Assembly: GCA_020436695.1 (NCBI GenBank) | Contig: JAGQXH010000006.1 | Location: forward strand, 1 to 35,349 | DNA length: 35,349 nt | Direction: 5' to 3' | Source of the DNA: Lewinella sp. | GTDB lineage: Bacteria > Bacteroidota > Bacteroidia > Chitinophagales > Saprospiraceae | Shown: positions 14,914 through 23,406 of the stretch, in pieces | Layout of the letters: every line of letters begins with the position of its first letter | Numbering within the stretch: the stretch's first letter is position 1 | Translations under genes and position numbers: made by a program | Notes under the pieces: generated by a model | What the model was told of the DNA's origin: nothing | Database searches by the model: none | Seen by the model: only the letters and a program-made list of their open reading frames with translations

Positions 14914-16503
14914 ATGGAGGCGCCGCCCCTGGTGTCCGTAATCATCATATTCCTCAATGAGGAGAAATGTATCAGCGAGGCTATAGAAAGTGTCCTGGCC
15001 CAGACCTATGAACAGTGGGAGATACTACTGGTAGATGACGGCTCTACGGATCGAAGTACCACAATCGCCCGGTCCTTCGCCCGGAAAATGCCGGATCGCA
15101 TCCGGTACCTTGAACATTCCGGGCACGAGAATAAGGGGATGAGTGCATCCCGCAACCTGGGGATCCGGAACGCCCAGGGCCAATACCTTAGTTTTTTGGA
15201 TGCCGATGATCTCTGGCTGCCCCAAAAACTGGAACAACAGCTGGCTATTTTGGAAGCACAGCCGGAAGCGGCCCTGGTTTGCGGACGGGCGCAATGGTGG
15301 TACAGTTGGACCGGAGAAGCCGAGGACCAAAAGAAAGACTTTATCCAGGCATTTCAGCTTCCACTCGATACCCTGGTAGCGGGTTATAAAGTATTGCTGA
15401 TGTTCTTACAGGATGAGTGGGCATCATTGCACGATATACTTTTGCGCCGGGAAGCAGTGGACGCCGTGGGCGGATACGAGGATGCTTTTCGGGGCATGTA
15501 CGAAGACCAGGCTTTTCATGCCAAATTGTGTCTGACCTATCCGGTTTTTGTTTCCGGAGCTTGTGCTTATCGCTACCGGCAGCATCCGGAGGCCTGCACT
15601 ACACAGACTCATGCGAACGGTAAATATCTGGCTGCCCGAAAAACCTATCTGTACTGGCTACAGGATCTTTTGATCGATCAGAAAGATAAGGTAAGCGAAG
15701 TGTGGCAGGTGGTTCAACAACAATTATGGCCTTTTAAACACCCTCACTTGCAAAGGATGAAAAACGGTTTGCTGCACCTCGGAAGAAAGATCATGCCGGA
15801 GCGACTACGCCACTGGTTGTGGACGCAATGGCACCATAAGCCGTCTCCGCCGATAGGCTGGGTGCGGTGGGGGAGCTTGCGCCGCCTGCAACCCATCAGT
15901 CCGGTGTGGCCCAATTATCGGGGGGCACCGGTAGACCGTCATTATATCGAGCAGTTCCTGGCCGGGAATGCAGGATCAATTCAGGGGCATGTGCTGGAAT
16001 TGGGAGATGCAACCTACACTAGTCGTTTCGGAGGTGACCGGGTGACTAAAAGTGATGTATTACATGGCCGCGAAGGCAATCCGGCGGCTACGATTGTTGC
16101 TGATCTGACCCAGGCGGATAATATCCCCTCCCATACTTTTGATTGTATCATTCTCACCCAGACCCTACTGCTGATCTACGACTTGCGGGCGGCTATCCAC
16201 ACCCTGTATCGCATCCTGAAACCCGGCGGCACTTTACTGGTGACCGTACCCGGCATTACGCAGATCATCCGCGATGATATGGAGGAATACGGTCAGTACT
16301 GGAGCTTTACCCGGCAGTCGGCGGAAAAACTGTTCGGGGAGGTCTTTAATGAGGCAGAAATTGTCACTACCACCTATGGGAATGTGCTGAGTACTACCGC
16401 TTTTTTGTATGGAGTGGCAGCAGAGGAACTGTCTAAGAAAGAATTGGACTATCACGACCCGGATTATCAGTTGATCATTGGTATCCGGGTGATAAAGGCA
16501 TGA
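14914..16503 (+). CDS. Fusion protein: GT2 glycosyltransferase plus C-terminal methyltransferase
   Basis: This 529-aa protein carries an N-terminal GT2 domain (residues 1-300) with VSVIIIFLNEEKCISEAIES, LLVDDGSTD, RYLEHSGHENKGMSASRNLG and DADD at 96-99. A helical linker with RLRHWLWTQW follows. From about 330 to 529 lies a methyltransferase domain containing GHVLELGDATYTSRFGGDRV, a strand FDCIILTQTLLLIYDLRA, ILKPGGTLLVTVPG and YHDPDYQLIIGIRV. That methyltransferase type is common, often as a separate gene, in surface glycan loci. The protein may transfer a sugar and methylate it, or cap the chain. Its stop overlaps the deacetylase start by 4 bp. Confidence 0.9.
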   Translation: MEAPPLVSVIIIFLNEEKCISEAIESVLAQTYEQWEILLVDDGSTDRSTTIARSFARKMPDRIRYLEHSGHENKGMSASRNLGIRNAQGQYLSFLDADDLWLPQKLEQQLAILEAQPEAALVCGRAQWWYSWTGEAEDQKKDFIQAFQLPLDTLVAGYKVLLMFLQDEWASLHDILLRREAVDAVGGYEDAFRGMYEDQAFHAKLCLTYPVFVSGACAYRYRQHPEACTTQTHANGKYLAARKTYLYWLQDLLIDQKDKVSEVWQVVQQQLWPFKHPHLQRMKNGLLHLGRKIMPERLRHWLWTQWHHKPSPPIGWVRWGSLRRLQPISPVWPNYRGAPVDRHYIEQFLAGNAGSIQGHVLELGDATYTSRFGGDRVTKSDVLHGREGNPAATIVADLTQADNIPSHTFDCIILTQTLLLIYDLRAAIHTLYRILKPGGTLLVTVPGITQIIRDDMEEYGQYWSFTRQSAEKLFGEVFNEAEIVTTTYGNVLSTTAFLYGVAAEELSKKELDYHDPDYQLIIGIRVIKA

Positions 16504-17522
16504 TCGGCAGCACGCTCAGAAAATGGAAAGAACTAGCAGCCAACCGACTCAGAGAGCGGACGGCCGCTAAAGGTGTGATCCTGATGTATCACCGGGTGGA
16601 GCGTCCGGAAGTAGATCCCTGGGCATTAGCCGTGACGCCCGGGCATTTTGCCGAACAGATCGCCCTCCTCAAGAAAGTAGCTCAACCTATGAGTCTGGCT
16701 GCACTGAGCCGGGCGCATCGGCAGGGTAAGATCCCGGAAAGGGCCGTAGCGATCACTTTCGATGACGGCTACGCCGATAATCTCTACAGCGCCAAGCCTA
16801 TTCTGGAGCAGTATGAGACACCGGCCACCGTATTTGTTACCACCGCCAATACGGTAAGCCAACGGGAGTTCTGGTGGGATGAATGGGAGCGGATCTGCTT
16901 TGCGAACGAGCCATTGCCTAAACAGCTACAGCTGGAATTCCGGGGAAGATCCCGTAGTTGGGAACTGGGTGAGGCCATTCACCGGCAGGACGCCGGCGGG
17001 ATGCCTCCATGGGAAGCACCGGCAGGCACCCGTTTGGCACTGTATTACTCCGTCTGGCAGGAATTGCAGCAACTCGGTGTAAGCGAACGAGAAGACGCCC
17101 TGGATCAATTAAAAAGCTGGGCCGGGCTTGATACCGGGGCACGCAGCAGTCATCGCCCGATGAGCCCGGATGAATTGCGCGTTCTGGTTGCCGGAGGAGG
17201 CATCTCTCTGGGAGCCCACACGGTGAGCCATCCCCTGCTTTCTGCACATTCACCCCGCCTGCAAAAAAACGAGATCGAAAATAGCAAAGCCTATCTGGAA
17301 AATATTTTAGGACATCAGCTTACCGAATTCAGCTACCCTTTCGGAGGATATAATAAGCACTCCGTATCGCTAGTGCAAAAAGCCGGATTTAACTGCGCCT
17401 GCTCCACAAAGGAAGCAACGGTGTGGAAGTGGAGCAACCGTTTTTTACTGCCCCGCTTTACGGTACAGGATTGGGGTGAGGCCGTCTTCGAAAGCAGACT
17501 GATGCGATGGTTTGAACATTAA
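16500..17522 (+). CDS. CE4 polysaccharide deacetylase
   Basis: This 340-aa protein is a NodB/CE4-type deacetylase. It has ILMYHRVERP near the N-terminus, the catalytic and metal-binding TFDDGYADN with Asp88 and Asp89, the metal-binding HTVSHP at 240-245 with H-x3-H spacing, and FSYPFGGYN at about 277-285. Between the motifs is an insert of about 100 residues rich in Trp and Arg, as in the group of deacetylases found in glycan biosynthesis loci. No signal peptide or membrane helix is apparent, so it likely removes an acetyl group from a cytoplasmic lipid-linked intermediate. It is translationally coupled (4-bp overlap) to the preceding fusion gene. Confidence 0.9.
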   Translation: MIGSTLRKWKELAANRLRERTAAKGVILMYHRVERPEVDPWALAVTPGHFAEQIALLKKVAQPMSLAALSRAHRQGKIPERAVAITFDDGYADNLYSAKPILEQYETPATVFVTTANTVSQREFWWDEWERICFANEPLPKQLQLEFRGRSRSWELGEAIHRQDAGGMPPWEAPAGTRLALYYSVWQELQQLGVSEREDALDQLKSWAGLDTGARSSHRPMSPDELRVLVAGGGISLGAHTVSHPLLSAHSPRLQKNEIENSKAYLENILGHQLTEFSYPFGGYNKHSVSLVQKAGFNCACSTKEATVWKWSNRFLLPRFTVQDWGEAVFESRLMRWFEH

Positions 17523-17526
17523 GTGT

Positions 17527-18534
17527 ATGACTGACAGCTCAGATCGTTCTTTGGTATCCGCAATTATGATCTTCCTCAACGGGGAAGCCTTCATGGAGGA
17601 GGCCATTGCCAGTGTACTGGCGCAAACCTACTCCCATTGGGAACTCCTGCTGGTGGACGACGGCTCAACGGACGGAAGTACCGGCATTGCCAAAGACTAT
17701 GCTGCCAGATATCCGGAACGGATCAGGTATCTGGAACATCCTGGACATGCTAACCGGGGCATGAGCGCCACACGCAACCTTGGAGTACAAAATGCCCGTG
17801 GCCAATTCATTTCCTATATTGATTGTGATGATGTCTGGCTGCCGCACAAACTGGAGCAGCAGGTCGACTTGCTGGCGGCTAATCCGACGGCGGCTATGGT
17901 GTACGCGCCGCTCTATTGCTGGTACAGCTGGACTGGCAGACCCGAGGATCAGCATAAAGACCATCTTTATGGTATACAGCTGAACGGTTTGCCGCCCTAT
18001 AGCAACAGCCTGGTGGAACCACCTGATCTGATCCCATTATTCCTTAAAGATAAGAACCTGACACCCAGTGGCGTGCTGGTAAAACGGGAGGTCCTGCAAA
18101 CTATCGCACCTTCTGAAGAAAGTTTCCGGACCGATTGCTCCGACGATGTAGTGCAGATCAAGATCTGTCTTAACTGTAGGGTATTCGTATCCGACGAATG
18201 GCTGTATAAGTACCGGATCCATCCGGAATCTTCCTGCCGGGTGGAGATCAAAGCCGGTAAATCACATGATCTGCGCCTCACCTTCCTGAATTGGGTGAGT
18301 GACTATTTTGAGCAACAGAGCGTTACGGACTCCAGGGTATGGAAAGCCTTGAAAGCGGCTTATTTTCCCTATCATCAACCCCGCCTGTTCCGAGTGGTGC
18401 AACAGTACCTTCAACTCAGGAATATCCTGGAAAGCAGGATCATCACCACTGGAAGGAAAATCTTACCGCAACCGCTGCGGCACTGGTTATGGCTGCAATG
18501 GGTGAAATTACGCGGCGGCCAGTTGAAGGAATAG
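17527..18534 (+). CDS. GT2 glycosyltransferase (paralogue 3 of 3)
   Basis: This protein of about 335 aa is a GT2 glycosyltransferase closely related in plan to those at 13992 and 14914. It has LVSAIMIFLNGEAFMEEAIA, LLLVDDGSTDGST, RYLEHPGHANRGMSATRNLG and the metal-binding IDCDDVWLP, in which Cys stands between the two aspartates of the DxD. Its C-terminus has GRKILPQPLRHWLWLQW, the same segment that in 14914 leads into the fused methyltransferase. Here the protein stops about 13 residues later. The ATG at 17527 follows the deacetylase stop by 4 bp. An ATG at 17512 would overlap that gene by 11 bp. Confidence 0.88.
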   Translation: MTDSSDRSLVSAIMIFLNGEAFMEEAIASVLAQTYSHWELLLVDDGSTDGSTGIAKDYAARYPERIRYLEHPGHANRGMSATRNLGVQNARGQFISYIDCDDVWLPHKLEQQVDLLAANPTAAMVYAPLYCWYSWTGRPEDQHKDHLYGIQLNGLPPYSNSLVEPPDLIPLFLKDKNLTPSGVLVKREVLQTIAPSEESFRTDCSDDVVQIKICLNCRVFVSDEWLYKYRIHPESSCRVEIKAGKSHDLRLTFLNWVSDYFEQQSVTDSRVWKALKAAYFPYHQPRLFRVVQQYLQLRNILESRIITTGRKILPQPLRHWLWLQWVKLRGGQLKE

Positions 18535-18547
18535 ATTGCGCTATTCA

Positions 18548-19745
18548 ATGAAATTATTGTTGATCATTCCCTCCGGGAAGCGGGGTGGGGTAGAAGAGCA
18601 CGGGCTTAAAATACTTACTGCCGCTGCAAAGACCGGGTGGGACGCACATGCTGCTTTCCCAAAAAAGCCGGGTATGGATTCCCTGGCAGCAGATCTCCGG
18701 GAAGCAGGGGTAAAATACCATCCATTAGAGATTGCCGAAACGGCGATAGAAGCATCAGGCCTTATTGCCGATCTTACGGGATTTGCTTATCCCACGTTTG
18801 CAATTTGACAGCCGTAAGGTCCCGCACTTCCTCAGAACGCTCTTACTGCTACGGCGTCTCAAACCGGAAGTAGTGATGCTTAATCTTCCCTGGGCGGACT
18901 ATGGCATGGGTAGTATGTTGGCCTGTGCGCTGCTGCAGATCCCCACACTGGTGGTTTTTCACCTCATCCCTCATCCACTGAGTTTGGGTAGTATCAAGCG
19001 ACGTCTATATCGATGGATGCACAACAGGGAACAGAAATGGATCGGGGTTTCCATGAGTAATGCCCGATTCATTAGCCAATCTTTTCACTTATCGCAGGAA
19101 GAGACAGGCTGGATATATAATGGGGCTACGATCCGGCCGGAGCTGCCGGCCGATATGGCGGCGCACCGTCATCGCATACGACTGGAGCTGGGCCTTCCGC
19201 CGGATGCCGTCATTGCCCTTACCGTAGCACGCTTAAGCAGCCAGAAAGGACATGATTTTTTAATTCCCGCTATTCCTTCCCTGTTGGACAAATTTCCCGG
19301 ACTGACATTCGTGTGGGTGGGGGAAGGAGAAAAAAAAGAGGAATTGCTTGCAATGCTTAGTACTTATCGGGTCACCGATCATGTACTTCTATTAGGCCAT
19401 CGTTCGGATGTTCCGGATTTGCTGCAGGCTGCCGATCTGTTTGTATTCCCCACCTACTATGAAGGGCAGCCATTCGCGCTGCTGGAAGCCATGGCTTACG
19501 GACTGCCTCTGATTACCACCACAACGGACGGCATCCCAGAGGTGATCCAACATAAAGTGCACGGCCTGCTGACAAAGAAAGGAGACAGTGTGGAATTGCT
19601 GGAAAGCATTTGTTGGGCGTTGCATCATCCGGAAGCAATGCGGCAAATGGCCGAAGAAGCCCGGCAGCGGGTAAAAGACTTTTCCGAAGAAAAAATGCTG
19701 GTGGAAACCCTAAATCTACTGAAAGACCTTGCAGCTAGCGCATAA
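18548..19745 (+). pseudogene. GT4 glycosyltransferase split by a +1 frameshift
   Basis: Two overlapping frames together give one GT4 (GT-B fold) glycosyltransferase. The first, 18548-18808, encodes MKLLLIIPSGKRGGVEEHGL and continues to GFAYP before running into TGA. The second frame continues from the same point as RLQFDSRKVPHFLRTLLLL and carries the C-terminal nucleotide-binding half with ALTVARLSSQKGHDFL and the GT4 pattern EGQPFALLEAMAYGLPL. The frames meet at CCC at 18791-18793 (codon 82). Removing one C, or a +1 ribosomal slip there, restores GFAYPRLQFDSRK. The full-length product would be about 398 aa. Real mutation, sequencing error and recoding are all possible; only the joint is damaged and the flanks look intact. 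Confidence 0.8.
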
Positions 19746-20985
19746 GAAAGAGATCCGGACACTATTCGTAACGATCATGTCTTACCCACTCCGAGGGGGC
19801 ACCCATCTGCGCAACTGGCAAAATATCAAGATCATGTGCCGGTTCGGAGAAGTGGGGATCTTTTCCGTGTTCAATCAGGATCTGCAGATACCGGAAGATG
19901 TGGCCATTGATACCTGGCATCACTTTAACATGGATCGGGAATCCGGTTTATCCGACCTGACAGAACGGGGTGTCCGTTTGCTTGGTCGCTGTGGTTTGCG
20001 TTATTTCTGGGCTTATTCGAGCCGCGCTGCCCGGGTATTGGACGGGGTGATCAAATCCTTCCGGCCCGATCTGATCGTATTGGAGGAATTGGGAACCTAT
20101 CCTTTTTTAAAGGTTGCCAAAGCACATTCCTGTCCCGTTATATTCGATGACCACAATGTGGAGGCGCACTTATTTCAGCAGATCCATCATGCAAAGGCCG
20201 GTCAGTTGCATCGCCTGCTTGGGAAATTCCATTTATCCCAGATCAGATCAGCGGAGGCTAAGCTGGTACGGCAGGCTGTGCAGACGTGGGTCTGTAGTGA
20301 AGATGATCGGCAATTGACTGCGCAGCTTTACGGCTCCGGTCATTCCGTTCAGGTGATCCCCAATGCTATCGATGTGGAGGCATACTCGGAAGTGCGGGCT
20401 GGTCACTACCACTTGCCGGAAGGATTGGATGACAGCCCCTCAAATCTATTGTTCCTGGGGAATTTTTACCATCCGCCGAACCAGGAAGCGGCAGATCTGC
20501 TGATTACTGAAGTATATCCACGGCTGAGGCAACTGGCGGCAGGCTGTCGATTATTGCTGGTGGGGAGTAATCCTACTCCGGCCATGCTGGCGGCAGCCCG
20601 GCAGGAGCCCGATATCATAGTGACCGGAGAAGTACCTGATGTAAAACCTTATCTGGCTGCAGCCGGTGCGATGCTGGTGCCCTTACTGAAAGGAGGAGGT
20701 ACCAGGTTCAAGATCCTGGAAGCCTTTGCGGCGGGATGCCCGGTGATCAGCACGACCAAAGGGGCCGAGGGTTTACACGCGGAAGACAACAAACATCTGT
20801 TAATTGCGGATGATGCAGCCGCCATGGTCAAGTGTGTTAAAAGGATTTGGGAAGAGGAGGGCCTGGCCGGGCTGTTGACCGAATCAGCCTCGATATTGGT
20901 ACGATCTTCTTTTTCCTGGGATGCCGCGGCCGGTCGTGTAGAACAGGCCTTAGCTCATATAGACTACAAGCGTAACGTAGGATAA
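19729..20985 (+). CDS. GT4-type glycosyltransferase
   Basis: This 418-aa protein is a GT-B fold glycosyltransferase of family 4 type. Its N-terminal domain includes VIFDDHNVEAHLFQQ, found in sugar transferases that have an EHNVE-like loop. The linker gives VQVIPNAIDVEAY, and the C-terminal domain has LLFLGNFYHPPNQEAADLL, DVKPYLAAAGAMLVPLLKGG and GTRFKILEAFAAGCPVISTT. The TTG at 19729 is the preferred start although it overlaps the previous gene by 17 bp, because the next in-frame ATG at 19777 would remove the first beta strand (RTLFVTIM). The gene closes the plus-strand operon, and its 3' end overlaps the convergent GT39 gene by 36 bp. Confidence 0.87.
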   Translation: MQLAHKKEIRTLFVTIMSYPLRGGTHLRNWQNIKIMCRFGEVGIFSVFNQDLQIPEDVAIDTWHHFNMDRESGLSDLTERGVRLLGRCGLRYFWAYSSRAARVLDGVIKSFRPDLIVLEELGTYPFLKVAKAHSCPVIFDDHNVEAHLFQQIHHAKAGQLHRLLGKFHLSQIRSAEAKLVRQAVQTWVCSEDDRQLTAQLYGSGHSVQVIPNAIDVEAYSEVRAGHYHLPEGLDDSPSNLLFLGNFYHPPNQEAADLLITEVYPRLRQLAAGCRLLLVGSNPTPAMLAAARQEPDIIVTGEVPDVKPYLAAAGAMLVPLLKGGGTRFKILEAFAAGCPVISTTKGAEGLHAEDNKHLLIADDAAAMVKCVKRIWEEEGLAGLLTESASILVRSSFSWDAAAGRVEQALAHIDYKRNVG

Positions 20986-22368
20986 AAAAAGCGCAAGGAT
21001 AAGAATCCGGTACGGCTGTTTATAAAAATGATGAAGTCCCGCAGCCATCAGTATAGCCAGGGCCGGAAAGGCCGGCATGAAATAGCGATGGACCGGTAAG
21101 GCGATCAGCATTGGAATAAAAACGATGGCCAGCCAATAACGGATGAAGCCGTTGCTGTTTACTTTCTTTCTCTCTTTTTGCTGTCTGATGAATGCCCATA
21201 TTCCCAGGCCGAGCAGTGGCAGGATATAGGTGCCGATCCCGGACGGTATACCGTAGAATATGGCTTTTAACAGGAAATTTAATCGCCAGGAACTAAAGTA
21301 GCCATTTTCAATGACCTTCGGTTTCCAGTCGCCATAAGGGTCTACATCTGCTCCGAGATAGTACATAAGTTGTCCGGCGTGGAGCGTGATCAGACCGGAG
21401 CGGATCATATAACCAACCCAGATGTAAAATACTGCCAGCGAAGTGATCACCAACACGAGCAGCACCCCCCAGTTAGATCTCAATCCGGACCAGAAACGCG
21501 AAAAAAAGTGGTCAGTTGCTGTGTTTTCGGCGAACGGCCGGAAAATTAGCGGTAACAACATTGCATAAGCGAGAAACATGGTATACTTACTGAGCAATCC
21601 CAAGCCAAGCGAGATCCCTGCTGCAACGGCCCAGCCCATTCGGCTGAAAACCGGCAGCTGTTCTGTTGCCTTCAGCTTCAACACGAGCAGCACCGTCAAC
21701 GTGAAAAAGAAAGTAACGAAGATGTCATTGTTGGAGGTAACCTGCGCCAGGTTGAAATAGCGTATGGCAAACAGCAGGATCACTGCCCATCTTGCAATAG
21801 TACGGTCATAAAGCTGCCGGGCTATATGATAGGTGAAAACCGCAATACCCAGTCCCAGGAGGACGGCTGTGATCCGGGCAGGAAAATACACATCGGTTCC
21901 CAGTATTTTTACTATATAGCCGATCAGGAATACCGGTAGGGGAGGATGTTGCGGACCCAACCAGGTGATCTCGCTATAGTGGACCAAGAAATAGTGCCTG
22001 CCCTGCTCTACGAATATCCGGATGGCATTGATAAACTCGTTTTCATCATCCACCAGTTTCCGGAATACGCCGATATATAGCAGGTCAAACAGTACAATGC
22101 CGCACAGCACAAATAACAGTGCGGGGTCGGACCGGCGCAACCACGGCTGCCGGAAAAAAGACAATCCCTTTTTTACCAGTACCGGCAACCGTTGATCCAG
22201 GGATCGAAAAAACATCAGCAACACGCCAACAGGTATTCCCGCCAGCAGCACTTGCAATGCAATGGAACGTTGTTCTTCTTCTCCTACGTACCCCTTTATG
22301 ATCAGGCCGGCACTGAAAAGGATCAGCATAGCTGCTAACAAAGCATTTTCCCAAATCGGTTTTCTCAT
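20950..22368 (-). CDS. GT39-type membrane glycosyltransferase (ArnT/PMT-like)
   Basis: This 472-aa integral membrane protein has about ten or more hydrophobic helices and belongs to the GT-C fold GT39/ArnT group. The first periplasmic loop has LVDDENEFINAIRIFVEQGR, which carries the acidic residues typical of the catalytic site, and then HPPLPVFLIGYIVKI. Such enzymes use polyprenyl-phosphate sugars on the periplasmic side to modify lipids, glycans or proteins. It is the last gene of the minus-strand operon 25964-20950. Its 3' end overlaps the convergent GT4 gene by 36 bp, so the two operons end tail to tail without a visible terminator between them. Confidence 0.87.
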   Translation of the reverse strand: MRKPIWENALLAAMLILFSAGLIIKGYVGEEEQRSIALQVLLAGIPVGVLLMFFRSLDQRLPVLVKKGLSFFRQPWLRRSDPALLFVLCGIVLFDLLYIGVFRKLVDDENEFINAIRIFVEQGRHYFLVHYSEITWLGPQHPPLPVFLIGYIVKILGTDVYFPARITAVLLGLGIAVFTYHIARQLYDRTIARWAVILLFAIRYFNLAQVTSNNDIFVTFFFTLTVLLVLKLKATEQLPVFSRMGWAVAAGISLGLGLLSKYTMFLAYAMLLPLIFRPFAENTATDHFFSRFWSGLRSNWGVLLVLVITSLAVFYIWVGYMIRSGLITLHAGQLMYYLGADVDPYGDWKPKVIENGYFSSWRLNFLLKAIFYGIPSGIGTYILPLLGLGIWAFIRQQKERKKVNSNGFIRYWLAIVFIPMLIALPVHRYFMPAFPALAILMAAGLHHFYKQPYRILILALFLSYVTLVVYMS

Positions 22369-22430
22369 CTATTCTGGAATTGAATGTAGCGACTCCAGGT
22401 ATCACACTCCAGGTTGAGCAAAGCAAAATC

Positions 22431-23384
22431 CTATTGAACGTGGCTCTGTCGGTTAACTGCACCAAAGTTATCGGGAATTGCCGGTGCCGGGCTGGTCTTT
22501 TTTGTATGATAGGCTGCCCATAAAAAACCCACAAGGTTGGCCACCTGCCAGAGCATCAATAAAAAGAACATCGCCACACTACGTTTTTCCTTCCTGACAA
22601 AAGGTGCAAACAGCCAGTTATTTAAATTGGTGTGAAAATTCATTTCCTGCACCATGGTGCCGGATTGTCTTTCTTTCCTTACCTGATGAAAATAGAAAGC
22701 GCCGATCCCATAATTGAAATGTTGCCGGCAAAATTTGGTAAGCGACAGATGATGTGCGTGATAAATGACCGCTTCCGGAACGTAGCGCATTTTGTATCCC
22801 TTCCATAGCCAGCGATCGCACAGTTCGCGATCTTCTCCACCTGCACATGGGAAATAATCAGGAAAACCACCTATCTCCCGGTAGATATCTGCCGGGAGCA
22901 CTACATTATTTGACGCAAAAAAACGACCGTCGTCCGGGTTCTGATTAAAGTGTTCATAGACAATGTCTACGAGGAACTGACTGGTGGCTGACTATATATT
23001 GTCTTTTAATACATTTACGGTTCGTCCCCCCAGCAGATAGTCCGGAGTGCGAGCCATCTCCACCTCCATCTGCGACAACCAGTCTGGAGCAAACCGGCAG
23101 TCATCATCCGTAAACACCAGATAGATTCCCTGTGCATGCCGGGCGCCATGATTTCGGGCGGTAGCCGGGCCGGCATTTTCCTGCCGGAGGAATCTGAGGC
23201 TGAATTGATCTTCGAATAAGTCGACCACTGCTCTAAGATCCTGTGGACTGCCGTCATCTACCACGATCAGTTCGAAGCGGTCAGTTGGATAATCCAGGCC
23301 GGAAACAGAAGCCAGACAATCTCGCAATCGGTCGGGCCGGTTATAGGTGGGGATAATGATGGAGAACAAGGGCTTATCGTACAT
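22431..23384 (-). pseudogene. GT2 glycosyltransferase interrupted by an in-frame amber codon
   Basis: One reading frame on the minus strand runs from ATG 23384 to 22431, broken only by TAG at 22994-22992 (codon 131). Before it is a normal GT2 N-terminal half: FSIIIPTYNRPDRLRDCLAS, LIVVDDGSPQDL, NAGPATARNHGARHA and FTDDDCRF. After it the same frame continues SATSQFLVDIVYEHFNQNPD, then REIGGFPDYFPCAGGEDREL, and a C-terminal hydrophobic helix. Relatives usually have Tyr at this place (my recollection), so one TAT/TAC to TAG change would explain it. The flanking sequence shows no further damage, suggesting a recent mutation, a sequencing error or readthrough. A longer start at 23432 would overlap the upstream flavoprotein gene. 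Confidence 0.85.
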
Positions 23385-23406
23385 CTTAAAAAGTATTAAC
23401 GGGTTC

